64,000 nt of DNA from Streptomyces sp. CG1 (GTDB lineage: Bacteria; Actinomycetota; Actinomycetes; Streptomycetales; Streptomycetaceae): the NCBI RefSeq assembly GCF_041080625.1, contig NZ_CP163518.1:8425501-8489500 (forward strand), written 5' to 3'. Positions 7,523 through 15,344 of the stretch are shown here, in pieces (position 1 is the stretch's first letter; every line of letters starts with the position of its first letter). The notes under the pieces are model-generated. The model ran no database searches. It was not told the origin of the DNA and saw only the letters and a list, made by a program, of their open reading frames with translations. The position numbers were made by a program, and so were the translations under genes.

Positions 7523-7988
7523 CGGCAGACCTTCCAGCCGACCGAGCGTCATCGCCGCCCGGCTCAGGCCTTCCAGCTGAGTGAGTGTTGTCGCTGCCTG
7601 GCTCAGGCTTTCCGGTCGAGTGAGTGTTGTCGCTGCCCGGCTCAGGCTTTCCGGCCGACCGAGTGTTGTCGCTGCCCGGCTCAGGCCGTCCAGCCGACCG
7701 AGCGTTATGGCTGCCCGGCTCAGGCCTTCCAGTCGACTGAGTGTTGTCGCTGCCTGGATCAAGCCTTCCAGTCGACCGAGCGTCATCACCCCGGCTCAGG
7801 CTTTCCAGCCGACCAAGCGTCATCGCCCCCCGGCTCAGGCCTTCCAGCCGACTGACTGCCCTCGCTGCTCGGTTCAGGCCTACCAGTCGACCGGGCGTTG
7901 TCGCTGCCCGGCTCAGGCCTTCCAGTCGACCGAGCGTCATCGCCGCCCGGCCTCGACCTTCCAGCTCGCCGAGTCGGGCGGGTGGGCG
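7523..7988. repeat. 39-bp minisatellite, about 12 tandem units
   Basis: Units begin at 7523, 7562, 7601, 7640, 7679, 7718, 7757, 7794, 7833, 7872, 7911 and 7950. All are 39 bp except the unit at 7757, which is 37 bp. The core is GCTCAGGCCTTCCAGTCGAC followed by CGAGYGTTGTCGCTGCCCG. Because 39 is a multiple of three, long frames stay open on both strands. On the minus strand the unit reads RAATTLGRLEGLS, on the plus strand SVVAARLRPSSRP. Substitutions change residues freely (L to P, G to S) and the 37-bp unit shifts the frame, so I regard it as non-coding. It fills the space between a gene and a strong bidirectional terminator. Confidence 0.85.
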
Positions 7989-7993
7989 AAAAG

Positions 7994-8019
7994 GAAGGCC
8001 CGCCGAGAGGCGGGCCTTC
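7994..8019. terminator. Bidirectional terminator hairpin
   Basis: GAAGGCCCGCC-GAGA-GGCGGGCCTTC: perfect 11-bp arms with a 4-base loop. It sits between the plus-strand HxlR/minisatellite region and the convergent minus-strand gene ending at 8031. Confidence 0.85.
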
Positions 8020-8030
8020 ACCGTGGTGGG

Positions 8031-8834
8031 TCAGACGCCCGGCGGTACCCGGGACGGCCGGCCGGAACCCCGCGTCAGCGCATACCCCCCGATCCCGGCG
8101 AGAGCCGCCAGCACGGCCCCGATCCCGGTCCACACCCACCGGTCGGACCACCAGCCGGAGGACCAGCCGTCGTGCGAACCGAAGCTGGACAGCACCGCTG
8201 ACTTCGAACCGTCCGTCTTCTCCCCGGACTTGACGGCGATACCGGGCACCAGGGGCTTGCCCAGCGAGCCGTCCGCCGCGGCCGCACCGCCGATGTCCTT
8301 GGAGTCGACGCGCACCTCGGCGCTCACCGGCTGACCGAGGTCGGTGGCGCCGAGGTCCACGACGGTCAGCCGGACGTAGTACGTGCCCGGCAGCGGGTCG
8401 TTGGCCGACGGCTCCGCCCAGCCGCGCACCGTACGCAGCACACAGGCCAGCTCGACCGAGGAGGCGTCCTGCGCGGCGGTACGGGGGTCGGCGCCGTACT
8501 GGCAGGCCTGCCGGCGCCGCAGCCCGTCGTACACGTCGAGCTGCCAGCTCTGCGCGCCGTGTGTCCGCGGGAGCTTCACCGTCGCCTTGACGGTGGGCCG
8601 CTGGCCGATGTCCGCCGGGAACGACCAGTACAGGTAGTCACCGGTGGAGCCGGAGGCGGTGGCCTGCTGGCCCTGTTCCAGCTCCGTCGCCGTACGGAAG
8701 GAGGTGCCCGCCTTGGTGGGCGCCGAGCCGTCGGCGGACGCGCTCGGCGAAGGGCTCGGGGTGTCGGCGGCGGCCGGCCCGGCGGCCAGGCCCAGCGCCA
8801 GCAGCGCGCCGCCCAGTACACGAGTGATCCGCAT
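8031..8834 (-). CDS. Exported, C-terminally membrane-anchored protein coupled to a VWA protein
   Basis: A 267-residue protein. Residues 1-24 form a signal peptide (MRITRVLGGALLALGLAAGP, cut near AAADT), then a Ser/Pro-rich linker. A beta-rich domain (GDYLYWSFPADIGQRPTVKA ... YYVRLTVVDLG) resembles the pre-peptidase C-terminal/bacterial Ig-like folds. A single C-terminal helix (WVWTGIGAVLAALAGIGGYAL) precedes a basic tail. Its ATG overlaps the stop of the VWA gene by one base (TGATG), so the two products are made together and probably form a cell-surface pair. The matching topology, with an exported domain and C-terminal anchor in both, supports this. Its function is unknown. Confidence 0.75.
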   Translation of the reverse strand: MRITRVLGGALLALGLAAGPAAADTPSPSPSASADGSAPTKAGTSFRTATELEQGQQATASGSTGDYLYWSFPADIGQRPTVKATVKLPRTHGAQSWQLDVYDGLRRRQACQYGADPRTAAQDASSVELACVLRTVRGWAEPSANDPLPGTYYVRLTVVDLGATDLGQPVSAEVRVDSKDIGGAAAADGSLGKPLVPGIAVKSGEKTDGSKSAVLSSFGSHDGWSSGWWSDRWVWTGIGAVLAALAGIGGYALTRGSGRPSRVPPGV

Positions 8835-10096
8835 CAGTTCGTCCTCCAGATCGCGACCCGCCAGCGCGACAGCCAGCCCCACAGCAGACCCGCGAGGAAG
8901 CCGATCAGCACCAGCGCGCCCAGCAGCCACCAGCCGCGGCCGAGACCGAAGGACGCCACGTCGTGATGGCCCGACGGCCCGTCCACGACGTCGACGGTCA
9001 GCTCCAGTGGCAGCCCCGGCGTGGTCTTGACGCCCGCGTCGGCCGCGAAGGAGTTGGTGACCTGCAGACACACGCTCTCCGCGGGCGCGTTGTCGTCGTC
9101 GCTCGCTGCCTTCGGATAGCGCAGACCCGTCGAGATCACGTCCGTACGCCCCGTGCCGGCGCCCTCGCCGCGCACGATCTCCCGTCCGTTCGCGGTCACC
9201 GCCCGCAGCAGCACCCCGTAGTTCGGGCCCACGGCACGGTCGTCGGCCACGCTCACCGAGGCGCGCAGCTCCTTGCCGGGACCGACGTCGACCTTGTACC
9301 AGCGCTGTTGCCCGAACTCCTCGCGGTCCGTGTACAGCCCGGACTTCAGCGTCGGCGCCTTCTCGCACTGCGCGGCACCCTCGGTGGCCACCGGCGTCAC
9401 CACCGGATCGGCCGCCCGGTCGACCAACTGCCCGACACGGCTGCTGAGTTGCTCCTTGTGCCGTACGTCGGTGTAGGTGCCGCCGGTGGCGTCCGCGATG
9501 CAGCTGAGCTGGTCGCGGGTCTTGGCGTCCGGCACCAGACCGAGGGTGTCGATGGTCAGCCCGACGCCCTTGGCCGCTATCTCGCGGGCCACCTCGCACG
9601 GGTCGAGCGGCTGGCAGGTGTCCTCGCCGTCGGTGATGAGGACGATGCGGCGCGTTCCGCCGCCGCTGTTCAGGTCGTCCGCCGCCTTCAGCAGCGCGGG
9701 CCCGATCGGCGTCCAGCCGGTGGGCTGCAGCGTGGCCACCGCCGTCTTCGCGTCGGTCCGGTTCAGCGGGCCGACCGGGTAGAGCTGCGCGGTGTCCTTG
9801 CAGCCCTCCTTGCGGTCGTTGCCACGGTAGTTGGCGCCCAGGGTGCGGATGCCGAGCTGGACCTCCTGCGGGGTCGCGTCCAGCACCTCGTTGAACGCCT
9901 GCTTCGCCGCGGCCATCCGGGAGCCGCCGTCGATGTCCCGCGTCTGCATCGAACCGCTGACGTCCAGCACGAGTTCGACCTTCGGCGCGGCCGCCTGTGT
10001 CTCGTCGGCGACGGCTCCGCCGGGAAACGCGATCCCGGCCGCCAGAGCGGCGAGCAGCGCACAGACCCCCGCCGCCAGCCGTTGTCTTGTGATCAT
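8834..10096 (-). CDS. Exported von Willebrand factor A domain protein with C-terminal anchor
   Basis: A 420-residue protein. Signal peptide residues 1-30. VWA domain from about 38 with an intact MIDAS: DVSGS (45-49), the conserved Thr in LQPTGWTPIGPAL, and Asp in LITDGEDTCQ. This predicts divalent-metal-dependent protein or ligand binding outside the membrane. A second beta-rich domain (about 240-385) precedes a transmembrane helix (WWLLGALVLIGFLAGLLWGW) and a short basic tail. The next gene, overlapping by one base, has the same topology. VWA proteins of this kind act as adhesion or assembly factors, and the partner is likely the coupled protein. Confidence 0.88.
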   Translation of the reverse strand: MITRQRLAAGVCALLAALAAGIAFPGGAVADETQAAAPKVELVLDVSGSMQTRDIDGGSRMAAAKQAFNEVLDATPQEVQLGIRTLGANYRGNDRKEGCKDTAQLYPVGPLNRTDAKTAVATLQPTGWTPIGPALLKAADDLNSGGGTRRIVLITDGEDTCQPLDPCEVAREIAAKGVGLTIDTLGLVPDAKTRDQLSCIADATGGTYTDVRHKEQLSSRVGQLVDRAADPVVTPVATEGAAQCEKAPTLKSGLYTDREEFGQQRWYKVDVGPGKELRASVSVADDRAVGPNYGVLLRAVTANGREIVRGEGAGTGRTDVISTGLRYPKAASDDDNAPAESVCLQVTNSFAADAGVKTTPGLPLELTVDVVDGPSGHHDVASFGLGRGWWLLGALVLIGFLAGLLWGWLSRWRVAIWRTN

Positions 10097-10105
10097 CGCC
10101 GGATC

Positions 10106-11617
10106 CTATTGATCAGACGGGCCGGGCTCCAAAACGAGCGGATTCGGCAGGGACGTCCACTGGTCGCCCTGCGTTCCCGGGGACAACCGCATCAGGGTCA
10201 ACGCCTTCGCGGGCAGCGGCCCTTCGCGCAGGGCGCGCAGATCCGCGGTGTCCGGCAGGTCCGGTACGGCGGCGCACAGCGCCGCCCCGAGCGCCGGGCC
10301 CGAACCCGCCGTACCGGCCAGGGCGCCCCCCACCAGAGAGCCGAACAGCTTGCGGCGCAGGGCCGTTTCGTCGTCGGTGATCAGCCGGCCGGTGAGCGGC
10401 GGCGGAGCGATGCCGTGCCGCCTCAGCCGGGCCGGACTGATCCGGATGTCGGCCAGATCGCGGTAGACGAGCCGCACGGGGGTGCCGTCGGCCGCCAGGA
10501 TCACCAGCAGGTTCTGCCCGTGCGCCTCCAGCGCCACGCCGAGCTCGAGCAGCCGCAGGCCCACGGTCAGCGCCAGCCGGGTGAGCGCGGCCAGCCAGTC
10601 CGGCGCCTCCGGCAGGCCGGTCAGGGCGAGCGCGGCCACCGGAACGACCCGCTCACCCGGACCCGCGCACCCCTGCGGCGACTCCCGCAGCAGCGCGGCA
10701 AGATCGGGGGAGTGGGCCGAGACCGCGCCCAGCGTGCGGGTGATGTGCAGCAGGCCGTCGGTGCGCGCCGCCAGCTCCTCGGCGAGAGCGGACAGCGGCG
10801 CGGCGGCCCGCACCGAGTACAGGGAGATGTCCCGCACGGAGGACGTCAGCCGGGCGCTCAGCGCGGTCTTCACATGCGGGCCGTCGGCCGGCGCGAGGGT
10901 GCGCAGGGACAGCAGCGGACGGGCCGGGCGCCAGGGGTCGTACGGCTGCTTGAGGACGTGCTCGGCCTGCCAGGGGTGCACCGGCACCAGCACCCGCCCG
11001 CCGTCCCGCAGTTCCGCCGGCCAGTCGCCGCTCACCAGGCACTCGTCCACCGGCACCGGCACCGTCCCCAGCTCCGCCACCGGCCGGTGCTCCGGGCCGT
11101 ACGCCAGCTGCTCCGCCACCGAGAAGCCGGGCCGGGAACGGCAGTTGGGGTGGAACGGATGGCCGTCGGTCACCCGCTGCTCCCACGCCCAGTCCTGCTC
11201 CGGCCACTCCTTCGAGTGATCCGCGTCGGCCCGGGACAACGCCAACGAGGCCACGCTGCCAGCCAGTTCGGCAGCGAAGGCGGCGGCGTGCGGCACCGCC
11301 AGGGCGGTCATCAGCTCGGCCGGATCCACCTGGCGCTCCCGGCCCAGGCGGACCCCGGTGACGTACGCGCTCGTGGCGTACGGGTCCGCGTGCGGCCCGT
11401 ACAGCGTCCGTCCGTCGGCGAGGCGCAGGGCGAGGCTGTGCGCGCCCCGCACCCGGCCGGTGATCCACGGCAGCGGCTCATGGGCCAGCGCCCGCCACAG
11501 CCGGGTCAGTACGGCGGCACGGGCGCCCGGCAGCTCCGCCGTGTACCGGGGCACCAGCTCGCGCCGGACGGCGGCCAGCTCCTCGGCGACGGCTTCGGCG
11601 GCGGGGGGACGGTGCAC
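10106..11617 (-). CDS. IucA/IucC-family NIS siderophore synthetase
   Basis: A 503-residue NRPS-independent siderophore synthetase, which would use ATP to activate a carboxylate (citrate, succinate or similar) and couple it to an amine or alcohol. Family motifs present: DGHPFHPNCRSRPGF (substrate loop), VPVHPWQAEHVL, KTALSARLTSSVRDI (ATP/citrate contacts) and LEAHGQNLLVIL. The C-terminal FhuF-like helical part (about 390-495) is complete. I chose the GTG at 11617 because GAGGAG lies 6 bases upstream; the longer open frame crosses the divergent gene. It is divergent, 93 bases apart, from a second synthetase of the same family, so the two probably build one product. Confidence 0.88.
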   Translation of the reverse strand: MHRPPAAEAVAEELAAVRRELVPRYTAELPGARAAVLTRLWRALAHEPLPWITGRVRGAHSLALRLADGRTLYGPHADPYATSAYVTGVRLGRERQVDPAELMTALAVPHAAAFAAELAGSVASLALSRADADHSKEWPEQDWAWEQRVTDGHPFHPNCRSRPGFSVAEQLAYGPEHRPVAELGTVPVPVDECLVSGDWPAELRDGGRVLVPVHPWQAEHVLKQPYDPWRPARPLLSLRTLAPADGPHVKTALSARLTSSVRDISLYSVRAAAPLSALAEELAARTDGLLHITRTLGAVSAHSPDLAALLRESPQGCAGPGERVVPVAALALTGLPEAPDWLAALTRLALTVGLRLLELGVALEAHGQNLLVILAADGTPVRLVYRDLADIRISPARLRRHGIAPPPLTGRLITDDETALRRKLFGSLVGGALAGTAGSGPALGAALCAAVPDLPDTADLRALREGPLPAKALTLMRLSPGTQGDQWTSLPNPLVLEPGPSDQ

Positions 11618-11652
11618 GGCGGCTCCTCGGGGACGCGGGCGGCGGAGGACGA

Positions 11653-11675
11653 TTGTCAGGGACGAGAGACATACT
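11653..11675 (+). promoter_or_regulatory. Possible TTGTCAG-N10 promoter for the plus-strand synthetase
   Basis: TTGTCAG (11653-11659), 10 bases, CATACT (11670-11675). The spacing is that of PafBC/RecA-NDp DNA-damage promoters (compare the site at 35246), but the -10 is imperfect and such control of a siderophore gene would be unexpected. I saw no copy of the DmdR/IdeR iron box (TTAGGTTAGSCTAACCTAA) in this gap. Confidence 0.25.
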
Positions 11676-11710
11676 GAGCGCGACGACCCCCGACGAAACG
11701 AACGGATCGC

Positions 11711-13201
11711 GTGGACCTCACACTCCCCACCGGCGCCGTCGGCCCCCGCGCCGACGCCTACGCGGCCGTACCCCTGCTGAACTGCCTGCTGCGCGAGGTG
11801 GCCGAGCCGCTCGCGGCCCCCGGGGACCCGTGGGTCCACCGGCTGCCGAGCGGGCGGCTGCTGCGGGTGCGGGCCGGCCGCCGCCCCGCCGACCCCGAGG
11901 TGTGCGCGACCGGGACCTGGCACCGCGTCGGCCACAGCGAGCTGGTCAAACTGGTGGCGGAGGAACTGCGCGGCTACACCGGGCTGCCGGGCGGCGACCT
12001 GCCCGCCGAGATGGTCGACAGCCGGGACGCGGTCGCCGCGCTGCTCACCGCCCGCGCCCGGGCGACGGCACCCGAGGACCCCTATCTGCGCTCCGAGCAG
12101 TCCCTGATAACCGGCCATCCGTACCACCCGGCGCCCAAGGCGCGCGGTGGCGGCCCGGTCGCGTCCTGGCTGCCCTACGCCCCCGAGGCGCACGCCCGCT
12201 TCCCGCTGGTGCTGCTCGCCGTCCGCGAGGACCAGGTCGCCGAGGAGGGCGACACGAGCGCCCTGGACGCCCTCGGCACGGCACCGCCCGGCTACCGGCT
12301 GCTGCCGGCCCACCCCTGGCAGTTGGACCTGGTGGGCCGGGAGCTGGCGGAGGCCTTCGCGGACGGCCGGCTGCTCCGCCTCGGCACGACCGCCTTCGCA
12401 TCCTGGCCGACGGCGGCGATCCGCACGGTGTACGAGCCCGGGCGCGATCTGTTCCTGAAGTTCAGCCTGGACGTCCGCATCACCAACGACATCCGCCGGC
12501 TGTGGAGCCACGACCTGCGCAGACTGCGCCGTACCGACTCGGCCGCCCGGGACGCCTTCGCGGCGCTGGGCGCACCCGCGGCCTGGCTGAGCGACCGCGG
12601 TTACCGCACGGCCGCCTTCGCCTTCGAGGAACTGGCCGTCCTCGTCCGGGACGGGCTGCGCGGCCATCTGCTGCCGGGCACCACCGCGCTGCTCGCCGCC
12701 GGCCTCACCGAGGGCTTCGACGGCAGCCCGCTGGCCGCCGCGCCCGATCCGGCGTCCTGGTGGGAGGCGTATCTGCGCCAGGTCGTTCCGCCCGCGCTGA
12801 AGGCCTTCGACGACCACGGGGTCGTCCTCGAAGCCCACTTGCAGAACACCCTCGTCGCCGTCGACGCCGCCGGCCTGCCCGTCCAGGCGCTGTTCCGGGA
12901 CGCCGAGGGCGCCAAGCTGCTGCCCGAGGTGACCCGGGCCGCCGGCTGGGAGCGGCTGGTGTACTGCCTGGTCGTCAACCATCTCACCGAGATCGCCGCC
13001 GCCCTCGCCGAACACCACCCCGGCCTCGATCCCTGGCCCGCCGCACGCCGTGAACTGGCCCGGCACGATCTGCCCGAGATCCCGGCCCTGCTGGCCTCGC
13101 CCACCCTGCCCGGCAAGACCAACCTGCTGCTGCGCTGGACCGGAGCGGACGGCGCGGCCGCCCGCTACCTGCCCGTACCGAACCCGCTGGCGGGCCGCTG
13201 A
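11711..13201 (+). CDS. IucA/IucC-family NIS siderophore synthetase (second, divergent)
   Basis: A 496-residue paralogue of the divergent gene. Motifs in the same order: LITGHPYHPAPKARGG, LLPAHPWQLDLVG, LKFSLDVRITNDIRRL, DDHGVVLEAHLQNTLVAVD, and a C-terminal FhuF-like region. It is clearly a full-length NIS synthetase, but its loops differ from the partner enough to suggest a different substrate in the pathway. Start GTG at 11711 with no convincing Shine-Dalgarno, so the exact start is uncertain. No amine-supplying enzyme, exporter or uptake system lies beside the pair, so the precursor must come from elsewhere. A strong hairpin follows the stop. Confidence 0.88.
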   Translation: MDLTLPTGAVGPRADAYAAVPLLNCLLREVAEPLAAPGDPWVHRLPSGRLLRVRAGRRPADPEVCATGTWHRVGHSELVKLVAEELRGYTGLPGGDLPAEMVDSRDAVAALLTARARATAPEDPYLRSEQSLITGHPYHPAPKARGGGPVASWLPYAPEAHARFPLVLLAVREDQVAEEGDTSALDALGTAPPGYRLLPAHPWQLDLVGRELAEAFADGRLLRLGTTAFASWPTAAIRTVYEPGRDLFLKFSLDVRITNDIRRLWSHDLRRLRRTDSAARDAFAALGAPAAWLSDRGYRTAAFAFEELAVLVRDGLRGHLLPGTTALLAAGLTEGFDGSPLAAAPDPASWWEAYLRQVVPPALKAFDDHGVVLEAHLQNTLVAVDAAGLPVQALFRDAEGAKLLPEVTRAAGWERLVYCLVVNHLTEIAAALAEHHPGLDPWPAARRELARHDLPEIPALLASPTLPGKTNLLLRWTGADGAAARYLPVPNPLAGR

Positions 13202-13207
13202 CCCGGG

Positions 13208-13227
13208 CCGGGCCCACGGGGGCCCGG
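13208..13227. terminator. Terminator between convergent genes
   Basis: CCGGGCCC-ACGG-GGGCCCGG, perfect 8-bp arms, immediately after the synthetase stop and before the convergent CAP-domain gene. Confidence 0.7.
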
Positions 13228-13232
13228 TGGGG

Positions 13233-13973
13233 TCATTGGGCCGTGCCGAAGTCCTGGGTCCAGTAGCTGCCCGGCTGCGCGAGACCGACGCCGATCTGCT
13301 TGAACGAGCAGTTGAGGATGTTGGCCCGGTGGCCCGGGCTGGACATCCAGCCCGCCATGACCTGGTCCGCGGTGGCGTAGCCGTAGGCGACGTTCTCGCC
13401 GTAGGTGCTCCAGTCGAAGCCGGCCCGCGTGATGCGGTCACCCGGGGACGAGCCGTCGGATCCGGTGTGCGACATGTTCTGGTGGGCCGCCATGTCCGCG
13501 CTGTGCTCCTGCGCGGCCTTGGCCAGCGCCGAGTTCAGGGTCAGGTCCTGGCATCCCGCCTTGGCGCGCTCGGCGTTGACGAGCTGCAGGATGCGCGCGA
13601 CGGCCCCGGACGCCGCGGCGGTGGGCTTCGGGGTGCTCGGCGCGGCGGGGGCCTTGGAAGCGGTCGCGGCCGGCTCGGGGGCGGCGGTCCGCTGGGGCTG
13701 GTGAGCCGTGGCCTTGTTCTCCGTGCCCGGGTGAGCGGTCGCCCGCGGCGTGCCGGTGTGGTGGTGGCCGTTGCGATGGTGATGCGGGTGGCCGTGGTGC
13801 CTCTGTTGCTGGGGCGTGCTCGTCGCGGCGACCTCGGCCCGGTCCGTCCGGTCCGCCCTGCCGTACGGCCAGTCGGAACAGGCCAGCGCGACGGACGGTA
13901 CGCCCACGGCGCCGATGGCGACGGACGCGATGACTATTCGCCGGAAACGCTGCGTCTTGCGGTGCTTGGCCAT
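13233..13973 (-). CDS. Secreted CAP/SCP-domain protein with histidine-rich linker
   Basis: A 246-residue exported protein. The signal peptide spans about 1-31 (basic KHRKTQRFRR then IVIASVAIGAVGVPSVALA, followed by C32). A low-complexity linker (about 50-115) contains HHGHPHHHRNGHHH, a possible metal-binding segment. The CAP domain (about 122-246) has ILQLVNAERAKAGCQDLTLN, HSADMAAHQNMSHTG, YGENVAYGYATADQVMAGWM and SPGHRANILN, the four diagnostic blocks with the conserved His and Glu residues. Bacterial CAP proteins are extracellular and of mostly unknown activity. A lipobox is not convincing even though Cys32 follows ALA. It is transcribed away from the HipA-like gene. Confidence 0.9.
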   Translation of the reverse strand: MAKHRKTQRFRRIVIASVAIGAVGVPSVALACSDWPYGRADRTDRAEVAATSTPQQQRHHGHPHHHRNGHHHTGTPRATAHPGTENKATAHQPQRTAAPEPAATASKAPAAPSTPKPTAAASGAVARILQLVNAERAKAGCQDLTLNSALAKAAQEHSADMAAHQNMSHTGSDGSSPGDRITRAGFDWSTYGENVAYGYATADQVMAGWMSSPGHRANILNCSFKQIGVGLAQPGSYWTQDFGTAQ

Positions 13974-14365
13974 GCGTGAACCTCACTCGGTGATCGCCGA
14001 GCGCCCATTTTCAGAACGGCCTCACATGGAGCGCAAAGGGCGCTTCTACTATGTCACCTCGTAGATTCGGACGGCTCTTGCCAGAAGGGCCGCGAGATGC
14101 CGCCTTCGCGCCCGCGACGTTTGCTTGCGCCTGGCGCCCCGTCAGGAGGACTCTGTGGGCGACGAATACGGGAGGGCGTCGCGCGGGCGAACTGCGGCTG
14201 TCCGCTGGGGCGCCTCATGTCCACAGCAAGACGGACAAATCCCCTATGTCGCCGGAGCCGTGTCTACTATCCGGCACACCTAGTTGCAGAGGTGACTGTG
14301 ATGGATGTCACGACGGAAGGCGCAACCGATCCGGCTCTCCCGGCGGAGCGCATACGCTGATCGAT
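13974..14365. other. 392-base divergent intergenic region without a recognised gene
   Basis: It holds the promoters of the CAP gene (minus) and HipA-like gene (plus). A stretch near 14031-14070 is less GC-rich than its surroundings and contains TACTAT, a plausible -10 box. A 12-codon open frame (MERKGRFYYVTS) begins at 14026 but has no support as a gene. Confidence 0.4.
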
Positions 14366-15280
14366 GTGCTGCGCGACGTGACTGCTGTTCGATACGTGAC
14401 CCCGCTGCGGTCCGGCGGCTCCGTGCCCGGCGTCGTCGAGGCCGACGACGACGGCACCTACGTCGTGAAGTTCACCGGCTCGGCGCAGGGGCACAAGGCG
14501 CTGGTCGCGGAGGTGATCGTCGGCGAACTCGCCCGCGCGCTCGGCCTGCGCTTCCCCGAGCTGGTCCTCGTCCACTTCGACCCCGCGATCGCCGCCGCCG
14601 AACCGCACCACGAGGTGCGGGAGCTGCACGGCGCGAGCGCGGGCGTGAACCTCGGCATGGACTATCTGCCGGGCGCCCGCGACTTCACTCCGGAGATCGC
14701 GAAGAGCTTCCCCGTGGACCCGCTGGAAGCCGGCCGGATCGTCTGGCTGGACGCGCTGACCGTCAACGTGGACCGCACGGTGCACAGCTCCAACCTCATG
14801 GTCTGGCCCACGCTCGGCACCGTACCGCCGCGCCTGTGGCTCATCGACCACGGCGCCGCCCTCGTCTTCCACCACCGCTGGGACACCACGACTCCGGGCA
14901 AGAGGTACGACTTCCGGCACCACGCCCTCGGCCACTACGGCCCCGACGTCCGCGCCGCCGACGCCGAGCTGGCCCCACGGGTGACCGGGGAACTGCTGCG
15001 TGGCATCGTCGCCGAGGTCCCGGATGCCTGGCTGGCCGAGGACGCCGGCTTCGCGACCCCGGACGACGTCCGCGCCGCCTATGTCGACTATCTGCTGGCC
15101 CGGGTGCGCCTGTCGCAGGAGTGGCTGCCCGCCGACTTCCCGAGCCGCGAGCAGCTCGCCGCCGAGGAGGCCCTCCGCACGGCGAAGCGCCAGGCGGGCC
15201 GCCCGGCCTGGCTCAAGCAGGTCCCCGACCTGCACGGCGAGCCCGCCGCGGAACAGGACTGGTCGGTCCACCTGGGCTGA
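14366..15280 (+). CDS. HipA-like protein kinase family protein, standalone
   Basis: About 304 residues, starting VLRDVTAVRYVTPLRSGGSV. GVVEADDDGTYVVKFTGSAQ is the glycine-rich/lysine strand of the HipA-like kinase fold, followed by ALVAEVIVGELARALGLRFPELVLVHFD. The catalytic region is DALTVNVDRTVHSSNLMV and the metal-binding motif is LWLIDHGAALVFHH, equivalent to the DFG-like Asp. No HipB-type antitoxin with a helix-turn-helix is adjacent, so this belongs to the standalone actinobacterial group rather than to a classic toxin-antitoxin operon. The start is uncertain: GTG 14366 fits family length and lies 8 bases after a TACGCT -10-like hexamer, while the open frame extends much further upstream without homology. 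Confidence 0.75.
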   Translation: MLRDVTAVRYVTPLRSGGSVPGVVEADDDGTYVVKFTGSAQGHKALVAEVIVGELARALGLRFPELVLVHFDPAIAAAEPHHEVRELHGASAGVNLGMDYLPGARDFTPEIAKSFPVDPLEAGRIVWLDALTVNVDRTVHSSNLMVWPTLGTVPPRLWLIDHGAALVFHHRWDTTTPGKRYDFRHHALGHYGPDVRAADAELAPRVTGELLRGIVAEVPDAWLAEDAGFATPDDVRAAYVDYLLARVRLSQEWLPADFPSREQLAAEEALRTAKRQAGRPAWLKQVPDLHGEPAAEQDWSVHLG

Positions 15281-15289
15281 GAAACGGCC

Positions 15290-15320
15290 GAGCGGCCCCG
15301 GAAGGTTCCCGGGGCCGCTC
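15290..15320. terminator. Strong bidirectional terminator
   Basis: GAGCGGCCCCGG, 7-base loop, CCGGGGCCGCTC: perfect 12-bp arms between the convergent HipA-like and malate synthase genes. Confidence 0.85.
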
Positions 15321-15344
15321 GTGCACGCCTCGCACGCGCGAGGC

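Noticed and set aside
7523-7988. CRISPR array
   Set aside because: The units are directly adjacent without spacers and all parts vary; this is a minisatellite.
7047-8021. Repeat protein gene on the minus strand
   Set aside because: Its start lies inside the terminator hairpin, the 37-bp unit shifts the frame, and substitutions are not biased to third positions.
11618-11710. Iron box between the siderophore synthetases
   Set aside because: No stretch resembles TTAGGTTAGSCTAACCTAA.
14026-14064. 12-residue leader peptide MERKGRFYYVTS
   Set aside because: No Shine-Dalgarno, no attenuator downstream, no amino-acid theme.
14051-14365. N-terminal extension of the HipA-like kinase
   Set aside because: The upstream in-frame sequence has no family similarity and poor codon use; GTG 14366 gives the usual length.
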